DNA of 44,031 nucleotides from positions 1 to 44,031 of the IMG/VR virus record IMGVR_UViG_3300009182_000114. One strand, written 5' to 3'. Shown piece after piece: positions 8,001 to 17,600 of the stretch. The DNA is from a virus. How positions within the stretch are numbered: the stretch's first letter is position 1; every line of letters starts with the position of its first letter. The translations under genes and the position numbers were made by a program. The notes beneath the pieces were generated by a model. It was given only the letters and a program-made list of their open reading frames with translations, made no database searches and was not told the DNA's origin.

Positions 8001-10532
8001 TGAATCAAAGTGTGGGTCGTTCTCCCGTGAAATCTGCTCTAGTGGCATTTCCAAATCGTCATGTGGAATATCAGTCGCAGGGTTCATCTCAGGTTGCTTA
8101 ACAAGATGTGGATAGTCAAACTGGTCAAGACTTGAGTTATGCTTGCCACGATCTAGCTTTGCGTGTTGAGCAGTCCACATGCCTGTTGCCTCATGATGGC
8201 GAAGTTGGCAATATCCTTTAGCGCGAGGTCCAAGGTACTTCATAAGGTGACGAACGCAACGCTTCCAGTCACCTGGTGTTCCCCAGCGAATCTTTAGTGC
8301 GCCCTTACCGTGTGTCCAATAGCGACGAAGAGTTTCTGCGTTTCCACGATTCCGATCTAGTCCGCCTGCTGCCATAAGTGCAGCTTGCATGATGTCCTGG
8401 CGAGGACCCCACAGTGCGGTAAGAACGTGATCTGCAGTGTAGAGAGAAGCCGTAACGCCATCAACCTGTGTTAACACGCTGCCAAGTGTAGCGCTATCAA
8501 GAGGAACAATTGGAGGAGGAGTTGCAGAGTTAAGATCTGCAAGAATTCCTTCATCACGAATCCACTTTCCGTTGACTCTCTTATAGGTCATCGGAGTGTT
8601 TGACTTAGAGCTTCCAGGAACGACGCTAACAAGTTCAAGAACCGCGCGGGGATCATCTGGAGAAACAATGGCTGCGTAGATAGGTTGAACGTCAGTCGTG
8701 TCTGGAGTTAACTCTGTTCCAACCTCGGCCTTTGGCTTTGGAGTTTCCTCTTCCTTTACGTCTCCTGCGGAGGTAACTGCATATGGAGTACTAGTACTTA
8801 CCGCAGACGCTGGTCCTTGAATTGGCTGATACCAAACGCGATTAGGCGTAAGTGTTCCTCCTGCTGGAGTGGTAACTGTCTTATTAAGCCACGCCGCAAG
8901 AAGAGGATGTTGGTAAGCGTCAACGGCAAGGTTCTTGCCGGTCATCTTTTCCATTTCCTTTTGATACTTAGCGTCCTGTGCGTGTGCAGCATCTACTGGA
9001 TTTACAGCGCTAGGACTTGCTGTAGGTGCAGGCGCAGCAGGCACCTTAGGTTGTCCTGCAAGGAAAGCATCTCGTTGTTCTTTTACCCATGCAGGGAAGT
9101 TGCTAAGAATACTTTGTAGATCCTGTGACGTCATCTGTGGAAGAGTTCCAGGGATCTGTGCAGTTGGAGAGTCAATCGGTGTGCGCGGTTGACCTAAAAT
9201 TCCATTGGTGTCAATTGGAGGAGTCTCGGCTGTTGTTGAGCCAGCAACATCGTTTAGATACGCGCCAACACCTTGAGTTGTATTAGCTGGAACCTCAACG
9301 GTTTTACCACTATCAAGTTTAATAGTTAAGTTTTTTGTATCTGGGTTGATGGCAGTTACGCTTCCAACGCCGTTCTGTGTGTCTCCGCCGATAACAACGC
9401 GAGCACCTTGAGCTGCAAACTTTCCACCGGCGTCACGCACCTGTGAACTAGCGTTCTTTGAGCGTTCCTCGGGAGTATAAACCTTATCAGTTGGAACTAC
9501 GGGAGCTCCAACTGCTGTGATTGCAAAGTCAACCATGTCCCAGTCAATATCTGGGAGAGCCTGTGAAACAAGCATTGCCTCATCAGCGTCGATGTCATCG
9601 ACTGAAACTAATGTAAAAGGATTTTGCTGTAGGCGTGCTGATATGATAACAGCTGAATCAGCGTCTACGACTATCCAATCCTTTTGGCACGTGTCATACG
9701 GGTCATCTAGTGCCTTGTCATACGTCCAGATGTCACCATCAACGTGTCCAAGGTCATCCCAGTTCGCGTCGTCCCAAACGTAAACCTGCCCATCAAGATC
9801 AATCTTATAAAGACGATCCATACCTGAACCGTCAAGACGAACGCGAGTCATGAACGTAGGACCGATCATAGGACCTAGTTTATACGCGTCCTTAAATGCA
9901 TTGGTGTCTGCGTCATAGCTGACTGCGCGAGCATACTCGCTATAGTCTGGAACGTAGCCAGGAAGAGTGTAACCGTCAGCGGTTACCGCTTTCTTGTTTT
10001 CTCTTTCAACGATTGCTTGCGCCCAGCGCCAGCCTGCGTCTCCGCCCCAGAGAGCCCACGCAATACGCCCATTAGAAGGAAAGTTCGGTTCACCTGGCTC
10101 AAAGCCCTTTGCCTTCTTATCGACTTCATGACGAGGAAAATACTTAGCAATATGACGAATAACACGTAGACCAACTTGTCCTCCATTGGATAGAGTGCGA
10201 GCCGTGTTAAGACCTACTGGAGTTCCTCCACGGTGATGTTCCTTATGCCACGCTAAAGCACGCTTAGCTTCATTCTGAACACCTTTAGGAATGGTGTACA
10301 TGCGACCAGCGGAGGCAACAACTGTAATTTCTAGTGAGGTTAGCGCACCTGCCGCAAGATCAGTTACTGAACTTGAGAATTCTTCATCTGAAGGTACCCA
10401 GTGATACGACGACGCCAGTTTACGTGCGTCATCTACTTGGACGACAAGGTTGAGATTCTTGTCAATAACTACACCCTTGTTATTCTCTGAAAAGAACACT
10501 AGCGAGTTAGACGTACCAACAGCTTTTGGCAT
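5028..10532 (-). CDS. giant capsid-maturation polyprotein with prohead protease, GIRW-type and DUF6582-like repeats
   Basis: 1834 aa, far longer than a usual prohead protease (200-700 aa). In order: residues ~1-200 carry an early domain (IPKGVQNEAKRALAWH...FPSNGRIAWALWGG). A KOW-like segment at ~370-425 follows an RDAGGKF motif. Two ~65-residue repeats at ~720-790 and ~880-950 share GLDRNRGNAE, GKGA-KIRW and LRHHEATGMWT. A serine prohead-protease-like core at ~970-1160 (LPLPLMWQIKTADGHSGSVV, with the His near 1054) precedes the actinophage capsid-maturation module at ~1220-1400 (GHIAAWHVDHIGMSF, YAYFHTGVVRTDAG). Two DUF6582-like repeats lie at ~1460-1530 and ~1567-1635 (ALPDGS-PIRN--DLKNAIH). 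A helical tail ends it. ATG at 10532 overlaps the upstream TAA by one base (TAATG). It is probably self-processed into several head proteins (inference). Confidence 0.8.
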   Translation of the reverse strand: MPKAVGTSNSLVFFSENNKGVVIDKNLNLVVQVDDARKLASSYHWVPSDEEFSSSVTDLAAGALTSLEITVVASAGRMYTIPKGVQNEAKRALAWHKEHHRGGTPVGLNTARTLSNGGQVGLRVIRHIAKYFPRHEVDKKAKGFEPGEPNFPSNGRIAWALWGGDAGWRWAQAIVERENKKAVTADGYTLPGYVPDYSEYARAVSYDADTNAFKDAYKLGPMIGPTFMTRVRLDGSGMDRLYKIDLDGQVYVWDDANWDDLGHVDGDIWTYDKALDDPYDTCQKDWIVVDADSAVIISARLQQNPFTLVSVDDIDADEAMLVSQALPDIDWDMVDFAITAVGAPVVPTDKVYTPEERSKNASSQVRDAGGKFAAQGARVVIGGDTQNGVGSVTAINPDTKNLTIKLDSGKTVEVPANTTQGVGAYLNDVAGSTTAETPPIDTNGILGQPRTPIDSPTAQIPGTLPQMTSQDLQSILSNFPAWVKEQRDAFLAGQPKVPAAPAPTASPSAVNPVDAAHAQDAKYQKEMEKMTGKNLAVDAYQHPLLAAWLNKTVTTPAGGTLTPNRVWYQPIQGPASAVSTSTPYAVTSAGDVKEEETPKPKAEVGTELTPDTTDVQPIYAAIVSPDDPRAVLELVSVVPGSSKSNTPMTYKRVNGKWIRDEGILADLNSATPPPIVPLDSATLGSVLTQVDGVTASLYTADHVLTALWGPRQDIMQAALMAAGGLDRNRGNAETLRRYWTHGKGALKIRWGTPGDWKRCVRHLMKYLGPRAKGYCQLRHHEATGMWTAQHAKLDRGKHNSSLDQFDYPHLVKQPEMNPATDIPHDDLEMPLEQISRENDPHFDSTWTPDDNIIFLLVDMLTDESPNAEDDQDPNAYAVTAAFEGGLDRNRGNAEKLRRYWLYGKGAAKIRWNTPGDWTRCYHHLMKYMGPRAKGYCALRHHEATGMWTGDSKHLAEEGKKSQHHGNFNTELVSLDKFLENSYLNAKARDARNRMNVIASGELPTAPLGDGAGFTIPLVIPEDKDSGDGRRFQKGAIEMRDLPLPLMWQIKTADGHSGSVVVGRIDHMERTDEGIGNATGVFDTGVYGQEAERLVRNGFIRGVSADMDKFEAEEEASTETLGEENKVGNSRLNITKARVMGVTIVPKPAFQECRIILNEDNNDTSNQEATTVLPDGVYVEDMDPSEAATLVACGFVAGAIPVVPPSDWFTDPKLQKATPLTVTDEGRVFGHIAAWHVDHIGMSFGTRPPRSKSKYAYFHTGVVRTDAGIDAPVGQLTLAGGHASLEASAQAAARHYDDTASAVADVHAGEDAHGIWVAGALRPSATPEQIRALRASAPSGDWRPIKGSLELVAVCQVNVPGFPIARARVASGQVMALVAAGASVLAKMKSDPVAELASRIEKLEQLELAELSAKADAIRARFAPVREQKKLELGARMAELATRVKDEPVDMGDFTYVSYRERKVLAGKGQALPDGSFPIRNSEDLKNAIHTVGRAHPGRQDMVKSHIVKRARQLGEADLVPEDWKTAAGNLEFTVKNLRERLAAISASAGLSVDGSQLTELTVVSDKAREKLAKSGEALPDGSYPIRNEKDLKNAIHAYGRSTKGDRAKVRAHIRKRAKALGKETLIPENWKAASVQEFADAPIIETPVDLGKPSAVEVKDQPVQPKYNAETQPRDEKGKFSDVLARLGDSFGPDGAPKDIADKIAETKQANEDGRLDDAAKAGNELLEVVDRIDSHALDPKALDSVRSAAKELGSVIANLPLNFGDQTKVMRFSDLPLETQNLVREMIDRVNKHIGQKDGEVATKGVRDFMSGSIMFNQSQISSEMSKLLRILT

Positions 10533-11623
10533 TACTGCTGCTCCTCTGATGCTTGGCTATCGTCTGTAATTGGTCCACCTACTACCCACGCGTCACATGT
10601 ACGTGACGATGCGCACTTAAAGTCAAATGCCTCACAGTACCCAAGCTCTGCAGTGTCAATCGCGTCCCATGCATTTTGTGCGCCAGAGTCACCGGCGGCA
10701 AGACCGCCTTCGATACAGTCAAGCATCTTCTTAGTACGAATAAACATTACACAGTTTCCACACACGCTCTTACGAGCGTCATCAGACGCTACTCCCCAGC
10801 GGTCTGCCTTCTTCTGCCAAAAATCGTCGTTAGGCTCTTTTGGATTCAGCGGACCATATCCACCTTTGTCGATAGCGTGCTGGCGATTAGCAAGATTAGC
10901 GGCAATGTCCTGAGTAGCAACTGGGCATGAGTCAGCTGTATCAGCACCAGCCGCAGTTACGGGTCCAAGGTTAAAAGGCACTTCATACTTTGCAAGATCA
11001 TCAGTAAGAATAGGCTCGTTATTTGCCTGTGCCATATCAAAGATCTTTGTAAACTTAGGGTCGATCTCGTTAACCTCAAGATCGTCAAGGGAGTCATCAC
11101 CTTCGGCAAGCTTGTGCCAGTTCTTGTTGTCACGGATGTAAAGACCAGAATCATTTGAGTACACTAGGTACTTGACTTGATTAGTATCTGTGTCTACCGC
11201 AGCGTATAGGTTCTCATCGTCTGCTGGTGCGTCGGGAGAAAACGCTGTTTCAACTTCAGTCATTAACCGTTCCTCCAGTGCCTGCGCAGGGACGTTTGTG
11301 TGCAGCTGTGAAGCCCACAAACCGTCTGTATCAACGAATGCTCTTACTGTATAGATTTTACCGTAACTTGAGAATGTTATGTCTCCTCTTTGGGCATTTA
11401 GATGCACATCCTGGGCTCTAACAAGAGGGTAATAGCGATTTCCGTTTATTGAGTATACAACAGCATTTGGCGCGTCATCTAGAGTTTCTACGCCCATTCC
11501 ATAGACTGGCATAAACATGGGTGCGTCTACGTCGTCCTTAAAAGATAGCACCGCTGGTCCTTGCAGGTAGATGCCCTTGTCCTGCAGTTCTTGAGTTGTA
11601 AACGTTAGTTGTCGACTGTCCAT
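10532..11623 (-). CDS. head-associated protein with Cys-rich C-terminal domain
   Basis: 363 aa. The N-terminal ~200 residues are beta-rich (MDSRQLTFTTQELQDKGIYL, NGNRYYPLVRAQDV) without a recognised family. Residues ~230-345 contain seven or more Cys in a spaced pattern (CPVATQ, CGNCVMF, LDCIEGG, GYCEAFDFKCASSRTCDAW). This recalls Cys-rich domains of phage head proteins that look like small iron-sulfur or zinc proteins; the metal is unknown. ATG at 11623 has AAGGACAA in front. It sits between two giant head genes, which suggests co-packaging or an internal head role (inference). Confidence 0.6.
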   Translation of the reverse strand: MDSRQLTFTTQELQDKGIYLQGPAVLSFKDDVDAPMFMPVYGMGVETLDDAPNAVVYSINGNRYYPLVRAQDVHLNAQRGDITFSSYGKIYTVRAFVDTDGLWASQLHTNVPAQALEERLMTEVETAFSPDAPADDENLYAAVDTDTNQVKYLVYSNDSGLYIRDNKNWHKLAEGDDSLDDLEVNEIDPKFTKIFDMAQANNEPILTDDLAKYEVPFNLGPVTAAGADTADSCPVATQDIAANLANRQHAIDKGGYGPLNPKEPNDDFWQKKADRWGVASDDARKSVCGNCVMFIRTKKMLDCIEGGLAAGDSGAQNAWDAIDTAELGYCEAFDFKCASSRTCDAWVVGGPITDDSQASEEQQ

Positions 11624-11629
11624 TTGTCC

Positions 11630-14600
11630 TTATGCCTTCTTTCCTACTACGATAACTTGGTCAAGTGGACGTCCACCCAACGTGGTAATTCCCATAGCGG
11701 TGAGCTTTGTAATCACTGCGTCACGTATATCTGAGCGCATGACAACTACGTCAAGATCTTCCCAGGCAATACGGTGCTTAAACATAACCTCGTAGGCTCC
11801 AACCTTAGCAGCAGAGATAACATCCTTATTCGGTGTTCGTTTTCCATAGGCGTCGTGTTGGTTGGCGTAGAAGTCAAGACGCTCGTAAAGTTTTAGAGGA
11901 TCAAAGTATAAGGCAGGAGCAGACCCCGACACTCCGTACTCCTTGGCAGACGCATTTGCAACAGGCTTAGTAAAGACGTAGTCTGCACCGCCCGTTGGAA
12001 CGTCAGACTGACTAGACATGCCGTTGGTGCCAATTCCCTCGCTCCATCGGGTTGTAGTAGACAGTAGTCCACCCTGAGGAGTTGAGAATAGAGCTACAAG
12101 CCAGTTAACTTCCTTATCTTGATATGTAGCACCTGGAGTTTCTCCTGTGTACATACTTAGATTGTGTTGGATAGCCGCAGGTTTACCTGTTGCCTCCCAG
12201 ATTTTTTGCGCACCTTCTGGTGAAAGACGAAGTTCAACACGTCCACTTGCACCAGGTACTACCTGAACGTCCTCTGGTGTAATCCCCCACTTGTCCTTAA
12301 TACGCGCAAGACTTTGCTCTCTTAGGTTGCCCTTAGGGTTTGTGTTGGCATCTGTCTTTGCGTCAAAGATACTCATTAGACGGTTTTCAATAAGAACTTG
12401 AATGTCAGCCTGCGTAGCAGGGCGATTAGCTGTAACGCCTGCAAGAGAAAGAGCCTCGGCAATTTGGTCAGGTGTTGCCGTTGCAGGAGCTTGGATATTT
12501 ACAGTGTTGTGAAAAGCTCTTGGAGCCTTTTCATAATAATTACTTGAAAACTTATTCGTAGCGTCCTTATTAGCACGGTTAATACGAATTGTTATTCCAT
12601 CCTTAGTGCGAACTACCCATGTTAGACCACTGTTACTTGTATGGCCAGCCTTTTCTGGGTTAATCTGTCCGACTCCATCAGAACCAACGTCAATTCGTAG
12701 AATCTTAAACTGTTCAGACATTACGCCGTTCTTTTCATTTTCTTCCTTAGAGTTCTTTAGGAAGCTAGCTATAAGATCGTTTGCTGCCCAGCTAGTTAAC
12801 TTAAACTTATATAGGAAACCGTCAACGCCCTCTGCGTCCTTAACGTGCATTACACGAAGGTCAAGATCCTCTATCGAGTCGCTATCAACTACAGCAGATG
12901 CACCTTTTATACCATTTGCTTTTTCTGATGTATCAGTAACCTTGGAAACTGCATCAGCTAAAGAAGGAATGTTATTAAAATCAGACTTAGACCAGTCAGA
13001 CGGCTCTGACACGATGATTGGCGCAACACCTGCTCCTGTTGCCTTCTTACTTCCCTTTGTCTTAGATAACTTAGGAAGACCATCGTTGTTTACAGCGCCG
13101 GTAGCAGAGACAGTTTTTGCGCTTCTCCAACCTTTACTTCCGTCTTCAAATTGAACAAGTGCATAGTTCTCGGCATTAACCTTTATGATAGTTCCCTTTG
13201 CACCTTTCTTATCTGTAATCTCAATTCCTTGATAGACCTCATTACCACTTGCATCGGTAATGGTCATCGTTCCTTCAGGAGCTGCAGGAATTCCTTCAGG
13301 AGGAGTTTCAATATCTGGTGTTAAAGCTTTTTGCAAATCTGCAGAGCTAGCGACTGCGTCTTCCTTGCTTGTCCAATCGACTCCACCTTCAGCAGATATC
13401 TCGGCAATTTGCTTGTCGCCAGGTTCCCATGAACCTTTGTAAACACTGATGCCCTCTGTCTTTTGGCCAGGTCCTTGGTTTGGACCAAAGAATGTAAAGC
13501 CGTCTTTTTGATAATAGTTATCATTACCCATGATGCCAGATATAAGATTCGCAATATCTGCTTCTCGAACTGTGTCTAGTGTTTCACTCGACGCTTGAGG
13601 CTCCTCAGGGGCAGCAGGCTCAGTTTTAGATTCAGGTTGCGCTGGAGCTTCCGGTGCTATGTCTTTGGGAGCAGCCGGCGCAGGAGTTTCCTCAGGCGCC
13701 GTTGGAGCTTTTGGGACTGGTGATACTTCTTCTCCACCACCGCCAGGCAGCGATGATAGCTGCTTGGTAGATTTAACCTTAGGCTTAGTTTCTCCGTCAC
13801 CTTGAACGTAGACGTAGCTGGCGTTTCCGTTATCAAATTTAACAACAGTGCCGACGTCACCTGTCTTGTTATGCTTTACCTTCATGCCAACAGTAATGTT
13901 AACACCATCAGAAGTGGTGTAGACCTTTTCACCTGTTGTCTCAGGTGTCGGTGTTGACACGGTGTCTGAGATTGTGTTTGGCTCTTCAATCTTTGCGTTA
14001 TCTACTATCGTAGACGTGTCCTCGGCAAGAAGTCCATAACGATCTAAGATGTCGTAGCGACGAGCCTCAAGAGTTGTTGTTAGATTAGAAGCAGTCTCTG
14101 GATCAGAGATAACAGAGTGAACAAGCGTGCCGATCTCTTCATTCGAGATGTTAAGAAGTCTACGCGCAGATTCCTTCTGCTGTTCCTCGGTCATTGAGCC
14201 AAAGATAGCTGACGATTGAGGATTCATCTTAGAGTCACGAAGAGTATCTAGCTCAGTAACCTTGTCACCAAATAGTTTTCCTTTAGGCGCACCCATAGCA
14301 CGGAAGAGAAGCGCTCCACCTGGGTCTACACGGACAGGGTCTCCGTTTTCGTCAGTAACTACGTTATCAAACGCTAACCCTGCCACGTCCCAGTTGGCAA
14401 GCCAGGCGTCAACAGCAAAGCCGTCCTGTAACTTAGCAAGATATTCCTTGTCCTTAAGCTTAGACTGCAGATCTTCCTGAGCGCCAGGAACCATTGGAGA
14501 GTAAACCTTTAGTGCGCCGTCTTCACCTGAGCCCATGTACATCTCTGCGGCAGGAACGTCAAGTGCACGATACAACGCAGACGCAAGCACCTCGTTTTGT

Positions 14601-17600
14601 GCGTGCAGCTCAGACTTAGGCGTCTTGATGTACGCTTGATTTCCTTCAGGGTCCTCGTAGGTTCCACCTTCGTTAGATCCCTTTTGACCGCCAACCTTCT
14701 TGTAAGGTGCTAGGTCATACTCAGCTGCAATCTCGTTTGCAAGATCTGTGACTGGGCTGTCAGAGAGACTATCTGCTACTGGAGGATTTTCATCGGCAAC
14801 GGCGTGAGCTCCGGGCTCGGTGTTTGCAATGTCATCTAAGATTTCATTAGTGTCAACGCCTTGAATCTGAAGAGCGTCACGGATTGCCTCAATGGGGATA
14901 GACGACGTGTGCTCTTCATCAAATTTTAGCTGCGCTGTGCCAGATCCGTCCTCGATACCTGCACGGAAAACTTCTACTAGATCTTCTGACGCATAGTCAC
15001 GCGCAATAGACAGTGGATCATCTGTGACAACGTCACCCTCTGCGTTTGCCGGCAAGTACTTATCAGGGTCAGGAACATGATAGCCTTCAGGAAGTTCTAC
15101 TGCCTTATTTTGTAGTAAGAACTTATCAGAGTTACTACGATACGCGTTTAGAACAGCGTCGCGTTGCGAAAGCTTTTCAAGGGTAACGCCGTATACGGTC
15201 TTGCCGTTCTTTTCCTCTGTAACCTTTACCTTTGTTACGGTGTAGTCTCCCCAGACAACGTGCTCACGCTCGTCTTCGTACATGCTCGTGTTTGTTGCAT
15301 CAAACGCTGTAGCTTGTCCTGGTTTTACTTGAATTATGACTGAAGCCTTATCACTATCTGCGTTCCAGTTGCGAGAGTATTTCTCAGCTTGAATTCTGTC
15401 GTCTGAGAACGAGCGTGGGTCGATTGAAACAAATCCGCCTTGAGTAGTGTACGACTCTAGTGACTCGGAGTCAACGTTAAGTTCAATTCCTCTGTACAAG
15501 GTTTTCTGGTTATCAGTACCTAGATAGTTCATAAGCTTAAAGTAGGAACCTGCCAGCGAGTCAGGAGAGTTAATATCTTCCTTCCCCTGAGCTACGTAGA
15601 GCTTAGACGCAATTAGCTCGTCAAACGTTCCCCATTTTTTAACAAAGGCAACAACGTCTTCATCCGATGAGGTTCCGTTGTGCTTTCTGATGGCCATGTC
15701 AATAGCATATCCAAAATCGCTGTCACCATCGTTAAAGTCTGCTGTGCCTCCGTCAAGTGCAGTAAGAAGTCCCCACATCGCACGGAATGCCTGCTGGTCA
15801 TCAGGGTTATCAGAGAATGCCTTGTCAATGTGATCAGTCAGTAATGACTTATATCCTTCGTAGTTTCCAGCTTCATTTATAGCCTTAAGACTGTCTCCTA
15901 CGCTTGTAAGACTCTTGTTCTGTTCATCTCCAGAGTCCTTAGCGTCACTCATCATGGCAACGCTGGTTATCGCAACCGACGGAGTTGCTAGCTTAGAGTG
16001 AAGCTCTAGGATCCCCTTATCAACTGAAAGATCATCAAATAGTACAGAAGGCGATTGAGCGTTTATTTGCTCTTGCTTGTTGTCACCCTTAAGTGCAGAC
16101 GTGTTCTTGTTTTCACCGAGCGCTGAATCATAGATCTCCGCGACAAGACGATCTGCGTCAACGCCTTTTTCCTTTAGCGCCTCGTAGATTGCCTCGGCAG
16201 GAACGTATTCTTCTCCAGCCTTAAAGTCAAGTGCGCCTGCACCGCTTGCTACGTTTTTAATCTCTACAGGTTTTGGCTTAGGGCCAGGCTTAGACTTCTT
16301 TGCTGGAGCTTCTTCATCGTCCTCGCCGATGGTGTCAAGCTCTTGCTTGAACATCGCTGCAAAATCCTTTTTACCGATTAGCGCCTCGGTAAGCGCACCT
16401 GCTAGTTCATCCTGCGTAAACTTATTAGCGATAACCTTTGGATCATCTGTAAAGTCAGAGCTGTCCTCATCTACACGTCCCTGTGGTTCATACTCATACT
16501 TTGTTTGAAGCTTATACGCGTTATTAGGGACTGTCCAATCAGTGAATGACTTGTCTGCACTTGTAGCAGGTTCCTCGGTAGGCGCTGTTGGAGTAGCAGG
16601 CTCCTCTGGAAGAGTTGCAATTGGTTCTTTCTCTTTAGGAGGATTATTCTTGTTCTCCGGCATAAGATTAAACGTCGCTGAGTTAATCGCGTATAGACGA
16701 TTTTCTTGTTCCTTTTCAGCCTTACTTGGGAAATCAGGCATTGGTCCCATGTTAGACTTGTCTTCAGAGTCTGCAGCGTACTTTGGATAGTTATCCTTTA
16801 GATACTGTCTAACTTCCTCACGGGTTGCTCCGGAGTCAATAAGCTTTGCAATGTCTTCATTATTAAAGTCGTATTGGTCAGCGTATGCTGCTAATGTTTT
16901 CTTAGTTGATTCGCGACGCTTAAGCATCTCCTTGTTGTACGCGTCAGGAATGGCAGCTTCAACTTCGTCCCATGACTTATAGACATTTCCATCAAAACTA
17001 ATACTGCCATCATCACTAAGTTTTGCTGGCAGACTAACAGGGGGTTCATCACTGACGCGCTTGTTATACTCTACAAAATGATGCTTGTCCTTGGCAAGGT
17101 CGTTATGCAGACTTGCGTAAAGAAGATCCTTAGATGAACCGGTCCATCCTTCTGGCAGATCGTTGCCATTAACATCTTTATTTGTAGCATGATTTTCATT
17201 TATCTCTGCTATAACCTTTTTGTTACTTTCACGCTGAGCCTGCTTTGCTTCAACGGCAGCTTTTTCTTTATCACCTTGAGTCTTGATAAGTGCCTGCTGC
17301 TCATCGTGAGCCTTTTGGTACTCAGGCATAGCCTTATCAAACTTGTCTTGATCCTTTTCAGCGTAGTCTTGAGTATCTGACCAGGTCTGCATGATGCTTA
17401 CGACTGCGTCTTTCTTTCCTGTAAACGGGTTCATACGAGAAAGAATATAGGTTGGAGACTTTCCATTAAGCTTAGGAGCGGTAGCCTTTTCTGCAGGAGT
17501 TGTAGCCTCACCTACAGCTTGCCCGTCGATGTTTTTAACTACCGGACTTGAATCCTTAAGGTCTGGGTCTGAAGTTGAATACTTAGTGTTTTGCTTAAAT

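Noticed and set aside
12606-13154. Plus-strand 182-codon frame inside the 2341-aa gene
   Set aside because: No Shine-Dalgarno or promoter, and opposite to recognisable domains.
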